Below are positions 38,296 to 48,158 of a DNA stretch of 64,000 nucleotides, in pieces; the first letter of the stretch is position 1; each line of letters starts with the position of its first letter. Below the pieces are notes generated by a model. That model worked only from the letters and a program-made list of their open reading frames with translations, did no database searches and was not told the origin of the DNA. Origin of the DNA: Demequina sp. NBRC 110054 (lineage in GTDB: Bacteria > Actinomycetota > Actinomycetes > Actinomycetales > Demequinaceae); NCBI RefSeq assembly GCF_002090115.1, contig NZ_BBRK01000006.1, positions 310,001 through 374,000 on the forward strand, given 5' to 3'. Made by a program: the position numbers and the translations under genes.

Positions 38296-39398
38296 CCGGC
38301 AGCCTCCACGGTGGCGATCCGGTCGCCGACGGTGATGCGGTCTCCGACCGCGAGATGCACGGCGGTGAGCGGAACGAGCGATTCGGTCCGCCCCGCGCGC
38401 ACCACGTCGGTGCCGTTGGTGGAGTGGAGATCGGTGACCCGGATCCTCGGCCCGTCCGGCTCGATCAGCAGGTGGCTCTTCGACAGGGATCGGGTCTCGT
38501 CGACGATCCTGACCGCGCGGGCACCGTCGGTCGAGTCCGGGTTGCGGCCGATGCGCACCGGACCGTCGATCCCCACGTGGGTGCCGTCGTCCCAGACCAG
38601 GCGCAGCGCCGCGGGTTGCGGCGAGCGGCGAGGAGGAGCCGCGCGGGTCGCATCCAGATCCTCGACGCCGCCCGTGGGAGCGAGCGCAGGCGAGGACGCG
38701 AATGAGGGCGCCGCCGAGGTGACCATCGGCCCCGCGTCGGCTCGCTCGGCGAGGCGGTCGGAGTCAGGTCCTGGCGAGGCCATGCCTGGCACCGCGCTGA
38801 TCAGGCCCTGCCCAGAGGAGGTGGGCGACGCGAAGCTCGGCACCACGGTGCCGGGTGTCGGTGAGGCTGCAGGGGCGCTCATCGGTGCGACGGAGGTGAT
38901 GGGTTCGACCGGTTCCGCGGGGAGACTGCTCGGCTCGGGCCGTGCAGTCTCTGCGCCCTCGGTCGGGAGCTCGGCCCCGGGAAGCGTCGTGGCGTCGCGG
39001 TCGACGAGCAGCGACCCGACGATGCGGTCATGCCAGCCGCGGTTCTGCTCATTGTCGAAGAACGGCGAGAAAACAGCGAACGGGATGATGCCGAACAGCA
39101 TCCAGCGTCCTACGGACCTGCCGCGCCCGATCGGCAGCCCCGTGACCGCATCGACCAGGGTCAGTCGCGTGGCTCGGTAGCCGACGCTTCCCTGCGCGGT
39201 CCCCTTGAGTGCCATGTAGAAGAACGGCAGCGCGAGCACCGCGAGGCCGAGCACGATCGCCAGCACCCCGCCGGTGGGGTCGTTGAGCGCCACGATCACC
39301 TGGACGGCGTAGCCGACCGCGACGAGGAGAGTCACGAACAGGCCGTCCAGCAGGTAGGCGCCCAGGCGTCGTCCGAGCGGGGCGGGCACGAGGTTCAC
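38292..39398 (-). CDS. RDD-family membrane protein with C-terminal FHA domain
   Basis: 368 aa from a GTG at 39398 overlapping the DUF58 stop (GTGA), with AGGAGG 5 nt upstream. RDD core: APLGRRLGAYLLDGLFVTLLVAVGYAV, VGYRATRLTLVDAVTGLPIG and RGWHDRIVGSLLVDR, with three to four membrane helices in the first ~140 residues. After a Pro/Ser/Ala linker comes an FHA domain (about 265-368): GPVRIGRNPDS, SLSKSHLLIEPDG and DLHSTNGTDVV. A membrane-tethered phosphothreonine reader. Fourth FHA-type protein in the block. Confidence 0.87.
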   Translation of the reverse strand: MNLVPAPLGRRLGAYLLDGLFVTLLVAVGYAVQVIVALNDPTGGVLAIVLGLAVLALPFFYMALKGTAQGSVGYRATRLTLVDAVTGLPIGRGRSVGRWMLFGIIPFAVFSPFFDNEQNRGWHDRIVGSLLVDRDATTLPGAELPTEGAETARPEPSSLPAEPVEPITSVAPMSAPAASPTPGTVVPSFASPTSSGQGLISAVPGMASPGPDSDRLAERADAGPMVTSAAPSFASSPALAPTGGVEDLDATRAAPPRRSPQPAALRLVWDDGTHVGIDGPVRIGRNPDSTDGARAVRIVDETRSLSKSHLLIEPDGPRIRVTDLHSTNGTDVVRAGRTESLVPLTAVHLAVGDRITVGDRIATVEAAG

Positions 39399-40702
39399 GA
39401 GAGCCTCCTCATGGCTGGTGGCAGGTCCGACAGGTCGCCGACGGTGAGCACGGAGATGTCTCCGATGCGGTGACGGGTGAGTGCTGCCCCCGCCTCGCAG
39501 ATGAGAGCCACGACCTGGACACCGACGGGAATCCGCGCGGCGGCCCTTCGCAGGTGAGCAGGCGTGGCGCGGGGCCCGGTGACGAGCATCGCGACGGAGG
39601 CGCCGGGCACCGCGAGCCCGACTCGCCCGGCGAGCTCGGTGAGCGTTCCCCTGCGCAGGGGCGTCGGCTCCACTGCAGAGAGACCGTCGAGGAGGCGCCT
39701 CCCAGTGCGGGAGGGAACCGTGCCCGACTGGAGCATCAGCGTCACCTGCTTCTCCTCGCGCAGCGCCTGGAGTGCGAGGGAACCCGCGCACGAGACGGCG
39801 AGCTCGAAGTCCTCCTCTGCCCGGTACTCCTCCTCGTTGGCGCTGAGCGCGACTGCGAGGTGGGAACGGCGCGTCTCCTCGAACTGGCGCACCATCAGCT
39901 GCCCCGTGCGCGCGGAGGAGCGCCAATGCACGTGGCGGCGGTCGTCGCCTGGCGCGTACTCGCGCAGCGCGTGGAACGAGACGTCGGAGTTGGACAGGTC
40001 GCGCGTCGGCAGCCCTTCGAGGTCCTGCAGGAAGCCCTTGGAGGAGCCGTCCAGCGACACGGTGCGCGGGTGCACGAAGAGCTCCACGGGCTCGGCCCAC
40101 ACCACGTCCCGCGCGACAAGACCGAGGGGGTCACCACGCAATGCCCGCAGCGGCCCCACCTGGAGCACCGTGCGCTTCTGGGTCGGGATGGTGAAGAGGT
40201 CCTCGTGCCGCTCGCCCGCCGCGAGTCTCGGGATGGAGAACTCTGCGACACCGTAACCCACCTGGAGCTCGACCCTCAGCGCCGAGGCCGCGCGGCCCGC
40301 AGGATTGATCACCTCGAGGGCACCCATGGCCCGCTCCCCCACGACGACGCGGCTGCGGTTCAGGTCGAGCGTGGCCCTGTGCCCCATGCTTCCGAAGAGA
40401 AAAGGCGTGGCAGCGCCGACCAGCACGAGCCCCGCGACACCCATGGCGACGACCTCGCCCCAACGCCAGATCGATCCGGCAAGGACCAGACCGAGTCCGA
40501 CGAGGATGAGGGCCCATGCGACCCAGCTGGGCGCGCGCGTGGCCTTGCGCAGCACGCCGATCGGCTGCGCGAGGTAGTGCGCGGCGACGTCATCCCACCA
40601 GCGCATGAGAGGTGCGAGCGCGCGCAGGACGGAGTAGCGGGCGCCACGGGCCCGTTGGGCCACTGCCTCGCCCGCGACGTGCGCGCGCTCGTCGACGGTC
40701 AT
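39395..40702 (-). CDS. DUF58 membrane protein
   Basis: 435 aa, ATG at 40702 overlapping the MoxR stop (ATGA). Two membrane helices (about 60-105) are followed by an Ig-like region and the DUF58 signature REYAPGDDRRHVHWRSSARTGQLMVRQFEE (about 245-275), leading into a von Willebrand A-like fold. DUF58 proteins are standard partners of MoxR ATPases, thought to help assemble or activate envelope complexes. Its place at the head of the secretion operon suggests that role here. Confidence 0.9.
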   Translation of the reverse strand: MTVDERAHVAGEAVAQRARGARYSVLRALAPLMRWWDDVAAHYLAQPIGVLRKATRAPSWVAWALILVGLGLVLAGSIWRWGEVVAMGVAGLVLVGAATPFLFGSMGHRATLDLNRSRVVVGERAMGALEVINPAGRAASALRVELQVGYGVAEFSIPRLAAGERHEDLFTIPTQKRTVLQVGPLRALRGDPLGLVARDVVWAEPVELFVHPRTVSLDGSSKGFLQDLEGLPTRDLSNSDVSFHALREYAPGDDRRHVHWRSSARTGQLMVRQFEETRRSHLAVALSANEEEYRAEEDFELAVSCAGSLALQALREEKQVTLMLQSGTVPSRTGRRLLDGLSAVEPTPLRRGTLTELAGRVGLAVPGASVAMLVTGPRATPAHLRRAAARIPVGVQVVALICEAGAALTRHRIGDISVLTVGDLSDLPPAMRRLS

Positions 40703-41673
40703 GCCACGGTCGCCTTGGCCTGCGGCGCCGCGACCTCAGCGAGCACGTTGCCGAGGATCGACTCTGCGGTGACCCCTCCGAACTCGGCCTCCGCGTCGAG
40801 GACGATGCGGTGCTGCCACACGGGAAGCGCGAGCTGCTTGATGTCGTCCGGGGACACGAAGTTGCGTCCTTGGGCGGCGGCCCACACCTTCGCAGCGCGG
40901 ATCATCGCGAGGGCGCCGCGCACGGACACCCCGAGCAGGGTCTGGTGCGCGTTGCGGGTCTCCTCGGCGAGCTGCGCGGCGTAGCGCAGGACAGCGGGAT
41001 CCGTGTACACCGTCGAGGCGAGGTCCGCCATGTCGGCGATCGCCTTGGTGGTCGCGATCGGAGCCACCCTCGACGCCGAGTTCCGCACGGACGATCCCGC
41101 GAGGATCTCCGTGGCCGAGGCGAGGTCCGGGTAGCCGATCGACGTCTTCACCAGGAAGCGGTCGAGCTGCGCCTCCGGGAGCTTGTACGTACCGGCCTGC
41201 TCGATCGGGTTCTGCGTCGCGATGACCAGGAACGGACGGCCGGCCTCGTGAGTCGTGCCGTCGACGGTGACCTTCGACTCTTCCATGACCTCGAGAAGCG
41301 CGGACTGCGTCTTGGGCGAAGCGCGGTTGATCTCGTCGGCGAGCACGATCGACGCGAAGATCGGACCACGGTGGAACTCGAACTTGCGAGCGTGCTCGTC
41401 CCAGATGGTGACGCCGGTGACGTCCGAGGGCAGCAGGTCAGGCGTGAACTGGATGCGGCTCGACGTGCCGTCGACGGTCGCGGCGAGCGCACGGGCGAGG
41501 CTCGTCTTGCCGGTTCCGGGCGCGTCCTCGAGAAGCACGTGGCCCTCGGCGAACATCGCGGTCAGCACCAGGCGGATCACGTCCTGTTTGCCCAGGACCG
41601 CCTTGCCGATGTTGGCGGTCAGCTTGCCGAAGGTGTCGGCGAACCAGGCCGCCTGCTCGGGTGTCATTGTCAT
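40699..41673 (-). CDS. MoxR-family AAA+ ATPase
   Basis: 324 aa, ATG at 41673 (a second in-frame ATG two codons on). Walker A LLEDAPGTGKTSLARALA, Walker B SIVLADEINRASPKTQSALLEVMEE, sensor 1 FLVIATQNPIEQAGTYKLPEAQLDRF and the SVRGALAMIRAAKVWA lid. MoxR ATPases act as chaperones with DUF58/VWA partners. It is separated by only 22 bp from the giant surface-protein gene, so it is co-transcribed with it and with the DUF58 gene downstream. Confidence 0.94.
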   Translation of the reverse strand: MTMTPEQAAWFADTFGKLTANIGKAVLGKQDVIRLVLTAMFAEGHVLLEDAPGTGKTSLARALAATVDGTSSRIQFTPDLLPSDVTGVTIWDEHARKFEFHRGPIFASIVLADEINRASPKTQSALLEVMEESKVTVDGTTHEAGRPFLVIATQNPIEQAGTYKLPEAQLDRFLVKTSIGYPDLASATEILAGSSVRNSASRVAPIATTKAIADMADLASTVYTDPAVLRYAAQLAEETRNAHQTLLGVSVRGALAMIRAAKVWAAAQGRNFVSPDDIKQLALPVWQHRIVLDAEAEFGGVTAESILGNVLAEVAAPQAKATVA

Positions 41674-41695
41674 GTCGGGATGCCTTTCCTAGGAG

Positions 41696-44600
41696 CTACC
41701 AGGCTGTTGGCCCTGCGGTGATGTCTTGGCCGTTGACGCCGTAGATGATGACCTTGTAGTTCCTCTCGAAGCCGGCCCAGCAGTCGGTCCTGAAGGAGCC
41801 GTTGGCGGGGAACGACCCCTGGAGGACCCAAGCGGCTCCGCTGCTGGTAGTGAAGACCGAGCCATTCTCAAAGCACTTGTAGGTGTACGACCCCGCGGGG
41901 AAGTTCTTGGTGGTCACCTCGAGGTAGGGGCAGTTTCCGCCGCCGTAGTAACTGCAACCAGAGCGCGTCTGGGACGAGTGCGCCAACGTCGCCGACGGCT
42001 GCAGCGCAGTACCGGTCTTCGACATCGTGCTCGTGTTGCTCGCCTCGCCGTTGGTCGTGACGCGCACCGTGATCGTCGCTTGCTGACCGTTGCTGAGCCC
42101 GCTCTTCGTGAAGCTCTTGCTCCCCGAGGTGAAGCCGGCGTTGGACCAGTTCGAGCACGTGCCGGTGCCCGTCTTGATGCAGTACTGAATGCTCGTGATC
42201 GTGCGGCCGTTGCCGCTCGGAGCGGTGACCTTGAACGTCACCTTGCCGACTGCGGAGGTCGTGGACACGGTCGCCTGCCCGATCGGCTTGAACGGCACCG
42301 CCGTGTTGGACTGCGCCGAGGACGCGCCCGTGTACGTCACGCCTTCGACGGTCGAGACTCCGCGCACCGCCACCTTGTAGCTCGCGCCTACGTTGAGCGA
42401 GGTGATCGTGTTGTTCGCGGGCATCGCGATCCACGAGCCGGAGCCGTTGAGCTGATACTGATAGCTCACCTCGGAGGCCAGGGCGCCGTTGCGCGCTCCA
42501 GGCGTGTAGGCGACGACGATGCTCTGGTTCGCGCTCGGAGTGGAGGCCGTCACCAAGGTCGGGGCGCTCGGCGCGATGACGGCGCGGCGCTCGTCGGACC
42601 GCTCGGACTCGGCCCCCACCTTGGGCGACTTGTTGTGCCCGATCACGGAGAAGGTGTAGTTCGTCTCGGAGGTGTCCACCTCGATCGCGGCGGAGAGGGA
42701 GTCTCCCGACACCGTCAGGGTGTTGACGACCTCGGAACCTCGGTGCACCAGGACGTCGTACGACGAGACGTCGTCGCCGTTGCCGTCGGCCGCCGTCCAC
42801 GACACCAGCATCTGCGCGCGGCTCCCGACGGGCTCGAGCATCGCCGTGGTCGGCTTGCCCGCAGCGAAGGGGGCGCCCGCAGGGACCTCGGAGAGCGAGT
42901 ACTCGCTCTGCTCGGACCCCTGGTCGCTCGCACTGTTGAAGGCGATCACGGCGACCTGGTAGGCGACGCCGTTCTCCAGGCCCTCGATGGTGTGCGAGGT
43001 CTTCGCGCCCAGGTCGATGGTGTTCTTGCCGTTGGGCATCGCGGGCGACACGACCAGTCGATACCCCGTGATGGCGGACCCCTCGTTCTTGGGCTCGGTC
43101 CACGTCACGTCGATGCTCTGGTCGCCGAACACCAACTCCGGCGCGTTGGGCCGATCGGGAACCGCGTTGGGGTGCGCGGCCGCGGACAGGGGCGACGGAT
43201 CCGAGTCGCCCTCCACGTTCGTCGCCGTGACGTAGAAGGAGTACTCCTCGCCGTTGACGATCCCGCTGCTGGCCTTCACGATTAGGGTGGTCGCGGTGGT
43301 CTGTGCAAGCTGTCGACCGTCCGACGAGTACACCGTGTAGTGCTCGATGTTGGCGCCGTTCGAGTTGGGAGCGTCCCATGCGAGCCCGACCTCGGCGTTG
43401 CCCTCGAAGGTGATCCGAGGACGTCCGGGTGCGTCGGGGCGTTCGGCGACCGCCGCGGGATCATCGGCGTCGGAACCGTCCGTCTCCTGGCCGCCGTCTC
43501 CGTCCTCCGAGATCACGGTGACGACGATGCGCCCCTCGGCCTCACGATCGGGGTCTCCTGTCACATCGACGATGCGATACGTGACGACGACAGTGCCAGA
43601 GGAACCCTCCGCGGGCGTGATCGTGACCTCGTCGCCGCTGATCGAGACGCTCGCCTGACCCGATGCCGTGTCCGCCGCGAGCAGCGTCAGCGGGCCCTGG
43701 TCGGAGAACGGGTTGAAGTCGTTGTCCAGGGGGGCGATGACGACGGCGTCCCCCGCACTCACGCCCGACACGTAGTCGTCCTCCGCGGTCGGAAGAGGAC
43801 GGCCGGACGCGACCACCGTCACCTGGATGACCGCCGCCTGCGGCTCGGTGACCCCGTCGGTCACGGTGATCGGCAGGGCGAGCTCGGTTCCCTTCGCGAG
43901 GTCAGCCGTCAGAGATACCGTCAGCACCCCGTCGACGATCTCGGCGTCGATCCCCTCGGGGACGTCGTCACCCACCGCGAACGTCAGGACATCGTCGGGG
44001 TTCGGGTCGGACGCGAGCAACGAGAGCGCGAGAGTCGAGGCGTCCTCGCCGTCGGCCACGACCATGGTGGCGCCGATGATCGTCGGCGCCACGTTCTCCG
44101 CGGGCAGCACGGTGACGGGGATCGTGATGCTCGCGACCTTGCCATCCGGGTCGTCGACCGACGCGCCGTCGGTCACCTGGAACGTGAGCGCATCGGGTCC
44201 GTAGTAGCCGTCCGCCGACGTGTAGACAAGCGTGCCCTCGTCGACGACGAGCTTGTCGCCGTTGGAGTGGACGGCCCTGACGCTCTCGGCGGTCGTGAGC
44301 ATCGCGGAGCCACCATCCGCGGTCACGACGAAATCGTCGATCGTGATGGTCTTCGTCTCCCCCGACGGGATCTCGATCACCTTGCCGTCGCGCAGCTGAG
44401 GTCGGTCATCTCCTTCGCCTGGGACGATGATGAAAGCGGATGCCCACAGCCCATCGGGGTCGGTGATGGTGTACCGGATCAGCTGAGCGTCGGCACCTGG
44501 CGTCACCGCGATAGTGCCGTCCTCGTTCACCGTGGCCGACTCCGAGTCGACCGTCACCTCGAGCGCACTCACGACGCCATCGGGGTCGTCGTCGTTCGCG

Positions 44601-47600
44601 AGCACCTCGACGTCGACGCCGCCCGATCCCGCGGACCTGAGCTGCGCACCGGACACCCTGTCGTCGCGGGCGACCGGGGCCATCGCCTCGGCATCCTTCG
44701 TGACTGCGATCCGCACCACACCGTACGACGAGGAGCCGAGCGCGTCTCTCACCACGTACTGCACGGTCGCGCTGCCCTCGGCGTCGCCGGCGGTCACGAC
44801 AACCCTCGTACCGACGACCTTGGCCTCCACGCCTTCCGAGACGATGAGGGAGCCTTCGACCAGAGCGAGCTCCTGGCCCTCGGGGTCCGAATCGTTGGCA
44901 AGCACAGCGACGGCCATCTGCGTACCGGGACGCAGCTCGACGTCGTCCGCGACCGCTACCGGCGGTAGGTTCGTGGCCAGCGGCTCCGCGATCCCCACTC
45001 GCACGGTCGCGGTACCGGTGGCTCCGAAGCTGTCCCTCACCGTGTAGGTGAAGGTGTCGAGCCCCAGGGAGTCCGGGTACGCCTCGTAGGTGAGCCAGTC
45101 GTCGCCGACCTCGATCACGCGTCCAAGCTCGGGAGCCTCATCGATGCCATCGAGCGTCACGGAGTCCCCGTCGGGGTCGACGCCGTCGAGCGGGATGGAG
45201 ACGCGCAGTGTGGTTCCCGCGATGGCGCGCGCGGTCACCTCCTGCGGCCGCGGGGCGGAGTTCTCCGCGTCCTCGGCGACGATCTTGATCGTGAGCGTCG
45301 CGCTCGCGGTCTGCCCCTGGGAGTCGACGATGAGATACGTGAGGCGCTGTGTCCCGGAGGCCCCCGCGGCGGCGACGAATCTGACCTTGCCGTCCGAGGG
45401 GAAGGCCTCGCCCATCGCTGTGTCCTGCTCGCTGTCCAGGTTGGGCAGCGCGTCCGCGACGCTGGCGGGGAGGGAGATCTCGAGGTCGTCCGGGTGCGAG
45501 TCGTTCGCAAGCACGTCCACGGCCACGACGTCGCCCGCGCGGACCACCGCAGTGTCATCGACCGCTTTCGGCGATCGGGTGAGGCTCGAGGGCTCAGTCG
45601 GGATCACCGTGACCTGCGCCGTCGCCGTCATGCCGTTGGACACCGAGTAGCCGAGCGTCACCGGCTCCTCGATGCCGGAGACGTTCGTGACGCGCAGCAG
45701 GCGGTGCTCGAGTACGGCGACCGTGAGACCCGAACCCGTCGGGACGTCGACCGAGGTCACCACCAGCACCCCGCCCGCAGGGTCGCTGTCGTTCGCGAGC
45801 ACGTCGACAAGCACGGACTCGCCGGGGGCCACGAGCGCGACGTCCTCGACCGCGATCGGCGGTTGGGCCGCGTCAGCGGACGCGCTCACGTCGACGCGGA
45901 TGATGCCAAGGGTGGTTCGCGAATCGAGCGTGGCCGCGTACAGGACGTAGTAGGTACCGGGCGCGTCGGCGGTGACGGTGACGGTGCCCGCGTCGAGATC
46001 CCGCTCGACCGTCGCGCCGGGAGTCTCCTGCTCGACATTCGCAAGCCTCAACTCGGCGCCCGAGGGCGAATAGTCATTCTTGAGCGGCGTCACCACCACC
46101 GGCAGACCCGCCTCGGTCGACGCATAGTCCGCGTTGGTGACAACCTCGCCCTCGCCGGGGTCGACGACCATGACGTTCACGACACCCTGGGCTGTCTCCA
46201 CCCCGTCGGAGACCACGATGCTCACCTGATGGACGCCGGTCACGCCCGAGGTCGCGCGATAGGTGAGCTCTCCATCGCCGCTGAACTCCACCTGGTCGCT
46301 GCCGACGACCTCGGCCGCGACCAGGTAGATCGTGTCGCCTTCGGGATCGATCCAATGCGGGAGGACGTTGTAGGTCATCACTCCGTCGGCCTCGACCTCG
46401 AACGAGGGGGACGCCGCGTTCCTCTGCACGGGCGCCGTGTTCGTGTCCGCGTCCGCGATCGCGACGGTGACGACCGCGTCGTCCGTGCCCCCGCGCCCGT
46501 CCGCGACCTGATAGCCGAAGGTGAACTTGCCAGTCATGCCCTCGGGAACCGTCACCTGCACCGCGCCACCGTCGCGGATCGGTGTGATCGTCACCCCGCG
46601 AGCTCCTGAGATGTCTGTGACGGAGGCGGAGAGCACATCCCCGTCCGGGTCCAGGTCGTTGTCGACGACAGGAAGGATGGTGGTCCGACCCGCGCGCGCC
46701 CCGAAGTTGTCGTCCGACGCCTCGGGATCGTGATTCTCGGGCTCGCGGTCCTTGATGAGCGTCGGCTCCGTCGTGTCCTCATCCTGCTGGTCCCCGTCGT
46801 CCACCGACTCGTCGAAGTCGTCCCAGTTGTCCACCAAGGTGAGCGACTCGTCAGCGGTCCAGCTGAGCCCGTTCGCAGAGTCGTTGAGACGCAGGAGGCC
46901 CCGGTTGACGCGGAAGACGTAGGAGGCGTTCGGGTTGTCGTTCGAGATCGTGAGCGCACCGGTGTCCTGAGAGTCATCGATGCAATCGGCCATGAACACG
47001 TTCACGCCGCCCCACGCGCCATAGGCACACTGCCCGAGCACCACCGGCTGCGCGGGGTCACCGTCCCCGTCAGCGACGTCGAGGCGGGACGGCGTGCCTC
47101 CGTCGAGCGACTGCGACACCAGTCCGGAGGCGTCGGCGTATACGACGAGGCCGGACTCCGGACCGGCAGCCTGGAGGACCGCCGCCTTCGGATCGTCGAC
47201 CTGGGTGGTCTCGCCACCAGGAAGCAGCAGCAGACCGTTGTCCGCGTCAAGGACGACGGGCGCGTCACCTACCGCGGTGATCTGGAGGTCGTCTCCGAGG
47301 TCACCTTCCCAGAGCGACTCGAGCACTGTGGTGCCGGTCTCGGGGTCCTCAACGAGCTGGACGATGCCGGCGTCGGCCGAGGCGGCAAACACTTCTCCAC
47401 CGTCGGTGACCACCGCAACGGCTCCCGCGCCCAAGGTGGCGTTCGGGCTCGTCGCCTCGCTGTCGTAGCCCGCCACCTGCGAGACAGGAAGCGCCCAGAC
47501 GTCGCCGGTCTCTCGCGAGGTGACGACGACCTCGTCCCCTCCAAGCCCCACCGATGCGGACGTCGGCAGCACGATCTGGGCAGTCGACTGAAGGGTGGCG

Positions 47601-47905
47601 GGGTCGACCACCTGGAGCTCGCCCGTGTTGACCGCGAGCACGGTGGACCCCTCCTGCAGCACGTCGAGGTCGCCTCCGCCTTGCCCGACGACGCCGTCGA
47701 TGACGTCCGACATGTCATTCACGCGGCCGATGACGGACTCGGCCTGATTCGTCACCCAGACGCCTGCATCGTGCAGCTCGACGTCCTCCGTGGGGATCCC
47801 GTCGTAGACGAAAGCGACAGCTCCCGCGCCGCCGAGCGCGAGCGCAGCGACCGTTGAGGCAGCTGCCACACGACCCCGTGCTCGCAGAGTTTCGAGCGCC
47901 CTCAT
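41696..47905 (-). CDS. Giant extracellular Big/cadherin-like and fibronectin type III repeat protein
   Basis: 2069 aa from the ATG at 47905 (GGGGGAAAG upstream); an earlier in-frame start at 48097 would cross the promoter sites and is rejected. N-terminal signal-anchor helix (AAASTVAALALGGAGAVAFVY), then a ~300-residue beta-propeller-like region. Eight or so Big_9/cadherin-type repeats follow, each marked by motifs such as VLANDSDPAGG, VLANDSHPDD, VLANDDDPDG and PLDNDFNP. Next come about four Fn3 repeats (VGLAWDAPNSNGANIEHYTVY, IDVTWTEPKNEGSAITGYRLV) and a Cys-containing C-terminal domain (SGCSYYGGGNCPYLEV). No LPxTG. First gene of the secretion operon, so it may form the outer part of the apparatus or an adhesin exported with it. 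Confidence 0.88.
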   Translation of the reverse strand: MRALETLRARGRVAAASTVAALALGGAGAVAFVYDGIPTEDVELHDAGVWVTNQAESVIGRVNDMSDVIDGVVGQGGGDLDVLQEGSTVLAVNTGELQVVDPATLQSTAQIVLPTSASVGLGGDEVVVTSRETGDVWALPVSQVAGYDSEATSPNATLGAGAVAVVTDGGEVFAASADAGIVQLVEDPETGTTVLESLWEGDLGDDLQITAVGDAPVVLDADNGLLLLPGGETTQVDDPKAAVLQAAGPESGLVVYADASGLVSQSLDGGTPSRLDVADGDGDPAQPVVLGQCAYGAWGGVNVFMADCIDDSQDTGALTISNDNPNASYVFRVNRGLLRLNDSANGLSWTADESLTLVDNWDDFDESVDDGDQQDEDTTEPTLIKDREPENHDPEASDDNFGARAGRTTILPVVDNDLDPDGDVLSASVTDISGARGVTITPIRDGGAVQVTVPEGMTGKFTFGYQVADGRGGTDDAVVTVAIADADTNTAPVQRNAASPSFEVEADGVMTYNVLPHWIDPEGDTIYLVAAEVVGSDQVEFSGDGELTYRATSGVTGVHQVSIVVSDGVETAQGVVNVMVVDPGEGEVVTNADYASTEAGLPVVVTPLKNDYSPSGAELRLANVEQETPGATVERDLDAGTVTVTADAPGTYYVLYAATLDSRTTLGIIRVDVSASADAAQPPIAVEDVALVAPGESVLVDVLANDSDPAGGVLVVTSVDVPTGSGLTVAVLEHRLLRVTNVSGIEEPVTLGYSVSNGMTATAQVTVIPTEPSSLTRSPKAVDDTAVVRAGDVVAVDVLANDSHPDDLEISLPASVADALPNLDSEQDTAMGEAFPSDGKVRFVAAAGASGTQRLTYLIVDSQGQTASATLTIKIVAEDAENSAPRPQEVTARAIAGTTLRVSIPLDGVDPDGDSVTLDGIDEAPELGRVIEVGDDWLTYEAYPDSLGLDTFTYTVRDSFGATGTATVRVGIAEPLATNLPPVAVADDVELRPGTQMAVAVLANDSDPEGQELALVEGSLIVSEGVEAKVVGTRVVVTAGDAEGSATVQYVVRDALGSSSYGVVRIAVTKDAEAMAPVARDDRVSGAQLRSAGSGGVDVEVLANDDDPDGVVSALEVTVDSESATVNEDGTIAVTPGADAQLIRYTITDPDGLWASAFIIVPGEGDDRPQLRDGKVIEIPSGETKTITIDDFVVTADGGSAMLTTAESVRAVHSNGDKLVVDEGTLVYTSADGYYGPDALTFQVTDGASVDDPDGKVASITIPVTVLPAENVAPTIIGATMVVADGEDASTLALSLLASDPNPDDVLTFAVGDDVPEGIDAEIVDGVLTVSLTADLAKGTELALPITVTDGVTEPQAAVIQVTVVASGRPLPTAEDDYVSGVSAGDAVVIAPLDNDFNPFSDQGPLTLLAADTASGQASVSISGDEVTITPAEGSSGTVVVTYRIVDVTGDPDREAEGRIVVTVISEDGDGGQETDGSDADDPAAVAERPDAPGRPRITFEGNAEVGLAWDAPNSNGANIEHYTVYSSDGRQLAQTTATTLIVKASSGIVNGEEYSFYVTATNVEGDSDPSPLSAAAHPNAVPDRPNAPELVFGDQSIDVTWTEPKNEGSAITGYRLVVSPAMPNGKNTIDLGAKTSHTIEGLENGVAYQVAVIAFNSASDQGSEQSEYSLSEVPAGAPFAAGKPTTAMLEPVGSRAQMLVSWTAADGNGDDVSSYDVLVHRGSEVVNTLTVSGDSLSAAIEVDTSETNYTFSVIGHNKSPKVGAESERSDERRAVIAPSAPTLVTASTPSANQSIVVAYTPGARNGALASEVSYQYQLNGSGSWIAMPANNTITSLNVGASYKVAVRGVSTVEGVTYTGASSAQSNTAVPFKPIGQATVSTTSAVGKVTFKVTAPSGNGRTITSIQYCIKTGTGTCSNWSNAGFTSGSKSFTKSGLSNGQQATITVRVTTNGEASNTSTMSKTGTALQPSATLAHSSQTRSGCSYYGGGNCPYLEVTTKNFPAGSYTYKCFENGSVFTTSSGAAWVLQGSFPANGSFRTDCWAGFERNYKVIIYGVNGQDITAGPTAW

Positions 47906-47974
47906 CGCTTTCCCCCAGAATCTTTGCTCCCCCGATGACGTGACCCACCGTAGGAACTCGCATTTCTGCGCGTC

Positions 47975-47994
47975 GATGGGGAGAATTCCCCATC
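47975..47994. promoter_or_regulatory. Palindromic operator GATGGGGA-GAAT-TCCCCATC (site A)
   Basis: A perfect 8-bp inverted repeat with 4-bp centre. It lies 70 bp before the surface-protein start, just upstream of a TACGGT that could be its -10 region, and 49 bp (centre to centre) from site B. Confidence 0.7.
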
Positions 47995-48023
47995 TCGCTG
48001 AAACGCTTCTGCGGCGAGTATCG

Positions 48024-48043
48024 GATGGGGAATTCAACCCATC
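48024..48043. promoter_or_regulatory. Palindromic operator GATGGGGAATTCAACCCATC (site B)
   Basis: 6-bp inverted repeat GATGGG...CCCATC in the same 20-bp frame as site A, located between the divergent surface-protein and response-regulator genes. Confidence 0.65.
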
Positions 48044-48122
48044 AAGCCCCCATTTCTGACAACCCCTGAATTGACTACAAGAACGCACTCGTCGCAATTC
48101 GCGACAATTTCGCTCGCAGGCC

Positions 48123-48151
48123 TAGGCAGCACAGAGCAGCGTCGCTAACGT
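48123..48151 (+). promoter_or_regulatory. Probable promoter of the response-regulator gene, leaderless type
   Basis: TAGGCA (48123-48128) and TAACGT (48146-48151) are 17 bp apart. The -10 box ends 7 nt before the ATG, with no ribosome site. Confidence 0.5.
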
Positions 48152-48158
48152 TCATTCC

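Noticed and set aside
43340..44968. Long plus-strand open frame over the giant surface protein
   Set aside because: Arg/Asp/Val shadow composition; the minus strand carries clear Big/Fn3 repeats.
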